Assembly: GCF_901709675.1 (NCBI RefSeq)
Contig: NC_051098.1
Location: 6,821,000-6,884,999, forward strand
Source of the DNA: Syngnathus acus
Taxonomy: Eukaryota > Chordata > Actinopteri > Syngnathiformes > Syngnathidae
Length of the DNA: 64,000 nucleotides
Direction of reading: 5' to 3'
The notes beneath the pieces were generated by a model. It searched no databases, was not told the origin of the DNA, and worked only from the letters and a program-made list of their open reading frames with translations. The position numbers were made by a program, and so were the translations under genes. Shown one piece after another: positions 60,701-64,000 of this stretch; the stretch's first letter is position 1, and each line of letters begins with the position of its first letter.

Positions 60701-63169
60701 GGAAAGAAGCCGAGGCAGGAAAGCCCTCAGCAGCCAGATGTAGGTGTTTGATCATGCGTGCAAAGTGAGGTTGTCGTACATCTGGCGGGGGTTCCCCCTG
60801 TCAGCCTGGCTTTTCGGTAGAGAGGATGCTTTTCATTCGCTCAGCACCTGTCAAAGTGACATATCATATTCGTGTGCTGCACCACTCACAGGTACTGTTG
60901 TGGGGAAGAGGGAGAAAACAGCAAGAAATCAGGTTGGGGAAGTTGAAGAGCACAATAAGAAACCGGTAGTGGAAGAGGAGTTAAGAACATTCAGGAAGAG
61001 GCAGATGTCATTCCATCAAGTAATTGATTGTTCTTTGGAGTCCATCTCTCGGTTGGTCATCACTCTAAGAAGCTAAAAATACTTCTTGTAAGCTTGGTAA
61101 GAGTCATCCGGGTTTCAAATGGAAAACATAAACAGTAAGGTGTGCCAAGCGCTTGTGTTGTGTATGCCCCAGCTGAGTGTTCATTGTGGAGGACAGGTGG
61201 CGGAAGTGTGATGAGTTTGCCATCCATCAGCCACCAAGACAAACATTGAAGCTGGACTTCATAAATACTGACTCTTAATCCAGTCTTGCACGTACCATGG
61301 CCAGGCTTTGAACTTGCTGAGGCCCAAGGCTGAATTGATCTGGGGCCTGTGCGTAATGCATGCGCCTGGGATGCTGTGACTTGTGCATGTTTATTGTCAC
61401 GTCTACAATTACACGCACACACGCACTGTCTCTGTTTGACCTTCTAGTTTTCCACCAGTTGCAGTTTTGGACGTTTCACTTCTGCATCTCTGCCCAATCT
61501 CATTTTCGGGAGATATTTCACTGCCTGGGTGCGTGATGCTCCACAGTCCAAGATAATGGAGGAGGCAAGGCTGGATAGACAGAGTGACATAAAGACAAAT
61601 GGGTCCAGCTTGGTTTTCCTGACACTGCTCTTTATTTTAGAAACTACGGCACAAAGAGCAGTACTGTCTATTTTTAGCCCACTATTTCATAAAACATCAC
61701 TGATTGGAATTTTAGTGAAGTACGTGCATTATTTTGTATTTTTATATTTTATTATCAGGTATTTCTTTGCTCAAGTACCTAGAAGCTGCAAAAACAATAC
61801 ACAGTTGAATAAAAAGTCTGCTTGCAAAGTGAGCTTAATTGAGGAGCTTGGATGGGCGTGACATGCACTAGCGGGCCATGGGGCCTGATTTATGTCCTTT
61901 CAGGCGCGCATTGATCCCCGAGCCTGGCGTGAGACTGAGTGCATTGTCAATAATCTTAGCACTTTGCGGTATTCCTCGATTTCACCGACCTTTTTGCACG
62001 TTTGTGGTTTGCTGCTTATCAACGGGTAATGCCCCCTTTCCACAGCATTGCATCTGCAAAATTAGTGCTAGTAGTTTTCACTGAATTGAGACCTGGTTGC
62101 CACTGTATAGTTTTATGTTGTAATCTTACCATCCACCACTAGATGGCAGATATGTCTTGGTTGGACTTGAGGGTGGCAGTGGCGCCCCATGACGATTTAT
62201 TTTTTGAATGATATATTCATACTTTGTGCCCCCCTCCCAGTAGAACTGATGAAAAATTGCGACCCACTCCATCATTTAAGTTGCCCATCCTTGCTATAGT
62301 TTGAAGTAAACCATTGCCAGTCTTACAGTGTTTGTGGATATGTCATTGCAACATTCGGAAATGGCAAAAATCATTCTTCCAGGGTCTCTTTTGTTGCTGC
62401 TATGTTGTATAAAACACATCTTCTTATCATTACTAACAATCTTGTGTCTAGACTTTAATACACAGGAACCACATCTCCTCCAATGCTGATGATTGTTTGC
62501 AAATCTCGGTCCAATTCAATGTGGCACATTTCATAGTTTCCGGCGGCTCTATGTTGAAGTGGAAAAGTGAGTGCCTCAAACCGAGGCGACTGTAGTCACG
62601 CAGAGCAGAGTCGAGCTGGTGCTGTGCAGCGGAAAAGTAACATAATGGAACAGGATCATTTAACAGTAGAAGTGAAGAATAAGGGAGTAATTTGGACCGA
62701 GTGCCGTCCTTAGAAGCGTGTCACCATTTACATGGTGCTAAGTGTCCCCATGCACTGTTGTCAGACTGAGGTCTATAATATGTTGCTCTGTGCCTCTCCA
62801 TCTGGAACATCCATCCCCACCAGTGATTATGCTAATTACTATTTGATCAGATGATTAAATTAAGACATGATTCATTCAAGGTATTAAAATGCTCAGAATA
62901 CATTTGTGTCTCTTTGGTCTCTGAGAGCCCCCCGTCACTTGAGGAAAGGATGATTGGAGAACAGAGAAGTGTAGACAAATATTGCTCCTTTTTATTCAGC
63001 CCGTGGCACATGGAGAGCCGTAATAAACCAAGACGGGGGGCTGAGGGAGAGAGCTGGAGAAATGGAGAGAAATGAGGTAAAGAAGAAAATAAGGCAATGT
63101 GTGTACGGGGTGCGGGATTGCTGAAAGGAGCCGTGCGGTGGTCCCCTAAGTGTTGAATAAACATGCTTG

Positions 63170-63480
63170 GTTTAGGGAAAATGGCTGCGATAAATGTTTA
63201 ATATGATAAGTCCATAAAGACGGTCAAATGAGTCTGGACTATTAAAATGGCACACAGCAGCAGCAGTAGCAGCAGCTTTGAAAGGGGGGGGGGAGCAGCG
63301 ATAATGGCAGACAGAGCTAACAGGATGAGAGCAGCCAGCTGCCGAGACATCGACATTAACACACTCCACCAGCTGCTGGTCACAGACGTCTCTTGGACAA
63401 AATGGGGATGGCGGTATAGCTTCAAAGGCCTGCCATGGTCTGATAATGATATTATCAATGCAAAAAAAGATCTTAATTAG
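63170..63480. promoter_or_regulatory. candidate conserved non-coding element near the window end
   Basis: Contains AATGTTTAATATGATAAG, CAGCAGCAGCAGTAGCAGCAG, a run of nine G at 63284-63292, GCCAGCTGCC, CACCAGCTGCTGG (E-boxes) and TAATGATATTATCAATG. A 77-codon frame covers part of it (63247-63480), but its product is low-complexity Ser followed by unrecognised sequence. I regard it as non-coding. Confidence 0.25.
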
Positions 63481-64000
63481 AAACAACATGCTCAATTGAT
63501 TGATTTGTGAAGGTTTCGGTTGGGGTTGCAAGTTTAAGAGCCGTTACGGACAAAATATGTAAAAATGAGATTGGTTGTTTGATAGATTTTGCTTCCAGAG
63601 ACCTCTTCAGAACATACAGATAATTTCATCCTTGTGGAACAGAGTATGGAGATATTACAGTAAAAATTATGAAATGATATTACTGTTTCGAGAGCATTGA
63701 TTTTTTTAAAAAAAGAGTAATTCAATTGTAACAATTTTCTTCCAAATGCATATTAAACACTACTTAAAAATCATAACAGCATCATAAAAGTTTACATTAT
63801 AGTCTTAAAGAAATTACCACTTGGAAAATAAAAGCGCAATACATTTTTATGGCTCTGATAAGACTCTCCCAGCTCTTGTCTTGAGCTAGGGAAATAATTA
63901 AGTAAGATAATTAGGCGTGCTCAATAATATTTAAAGAAAGACCAGAGAGACAGATACAGTATCCCCCTATTAACTGTTGAGCGCGAGAAATAATATTGCA

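Larger units (their letters stand above)
56913..64000 (+). other. dscam: dscam intron 1 (start)
   Basis: No further dscam exon is visible in 7 kb, as expected for a gene with very long first introns. The sequence is AT-rich and low in transposons. A run of about 21 A lies at 58748-58766. Two stretches look denser than background and are listed separately. Confidence 0.65.

Noticed and set aside
63247-63480. A 77-residue protein starting with poly-Ser
   Set aside because: The Ser run comes from a CAG/AGC-type simple repeat, there is no splice or family support, and it lies deep in the dscam intron.

Overview
The window is vertebrate genomic DNA, most likely from a ray-finned (teleost) fish. 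The evidence is GT-AG spliced genes with short introns, vertebrate-specific gene families, teleost-type dispersed repeats (a tRNA-derived SINE, short hAT-like and TA-flanked MITEs, a decayed mariner) and abundant microsatellites. I cannot name the species. No bacterial, phage or CRISPR system is present.

Layout, left to right. (1) 302-8468, minus strand: npat, 17 coding exons, predicted 1411 aa, from a LisH start to the conserved C-terminal tail. (2) 8469-9926: a shared, divergent npat/atm promoter interval with E2F-, ETS- and CCAAT-type motifs and a hAT-like MITE. (3) 9927-30802, plus strand: atm, all 62 coding exons, predicted 3081 aa, open in every exon and in phase at every junction. One intron uses a GC donor. 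(4) 31381-35555, plus strand: a tmprss2-like type II membrane serine protease, 13 coding exons, 450 aa. (5) 37341-46033, minus strand: bace2, 9 coding exons, 510 aa. Its 3' end faces that of tmprss2, with candidate poly(A) signals only about 130 bases apart. (6) 46034-56869: a 10.8 kb interval with no gene I can support, holding microsatellites and some dense, possibly conserved non-coding sequence. (7) 56870-56912, plus strand: the first coding exon of dscam (start and most of the signal peptide), followed by 7 kb of its first intron running off the window.

How the genes relate. npat and atm form the divergent pair known from mammals: NPAT drives replication-dependent histone gene transcription at S-phase entry, and ATM is the double-strand-break kinase. 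The order tmprss2 / bace2 / dscam, with bace2 and dscam divergent and tmprss2 and bace2 convergent, is the arrangement on human chromosome 21. ATM-NPAT is on human chromosome 11, so this fish joins two blocks that are separate in human.

The strongest observation is in the tmprss2-like gene. The His-Asp-Ser triad is intact. The Arg-Ile-Val-Gly-Gly activation site, however, lacks Ile-Val-Gly (consistent with an in-frame 9-base loss), and the positions equivalent to Gly193, Asp189 and Gly216 are Thr, Gly and Pro. The gene looks like a preserved pseudoprotease. A second observation is that atm lacks the redox cysteine equivalent to human Cys2991 while keeping the Ser1981-equivalent SQ site.
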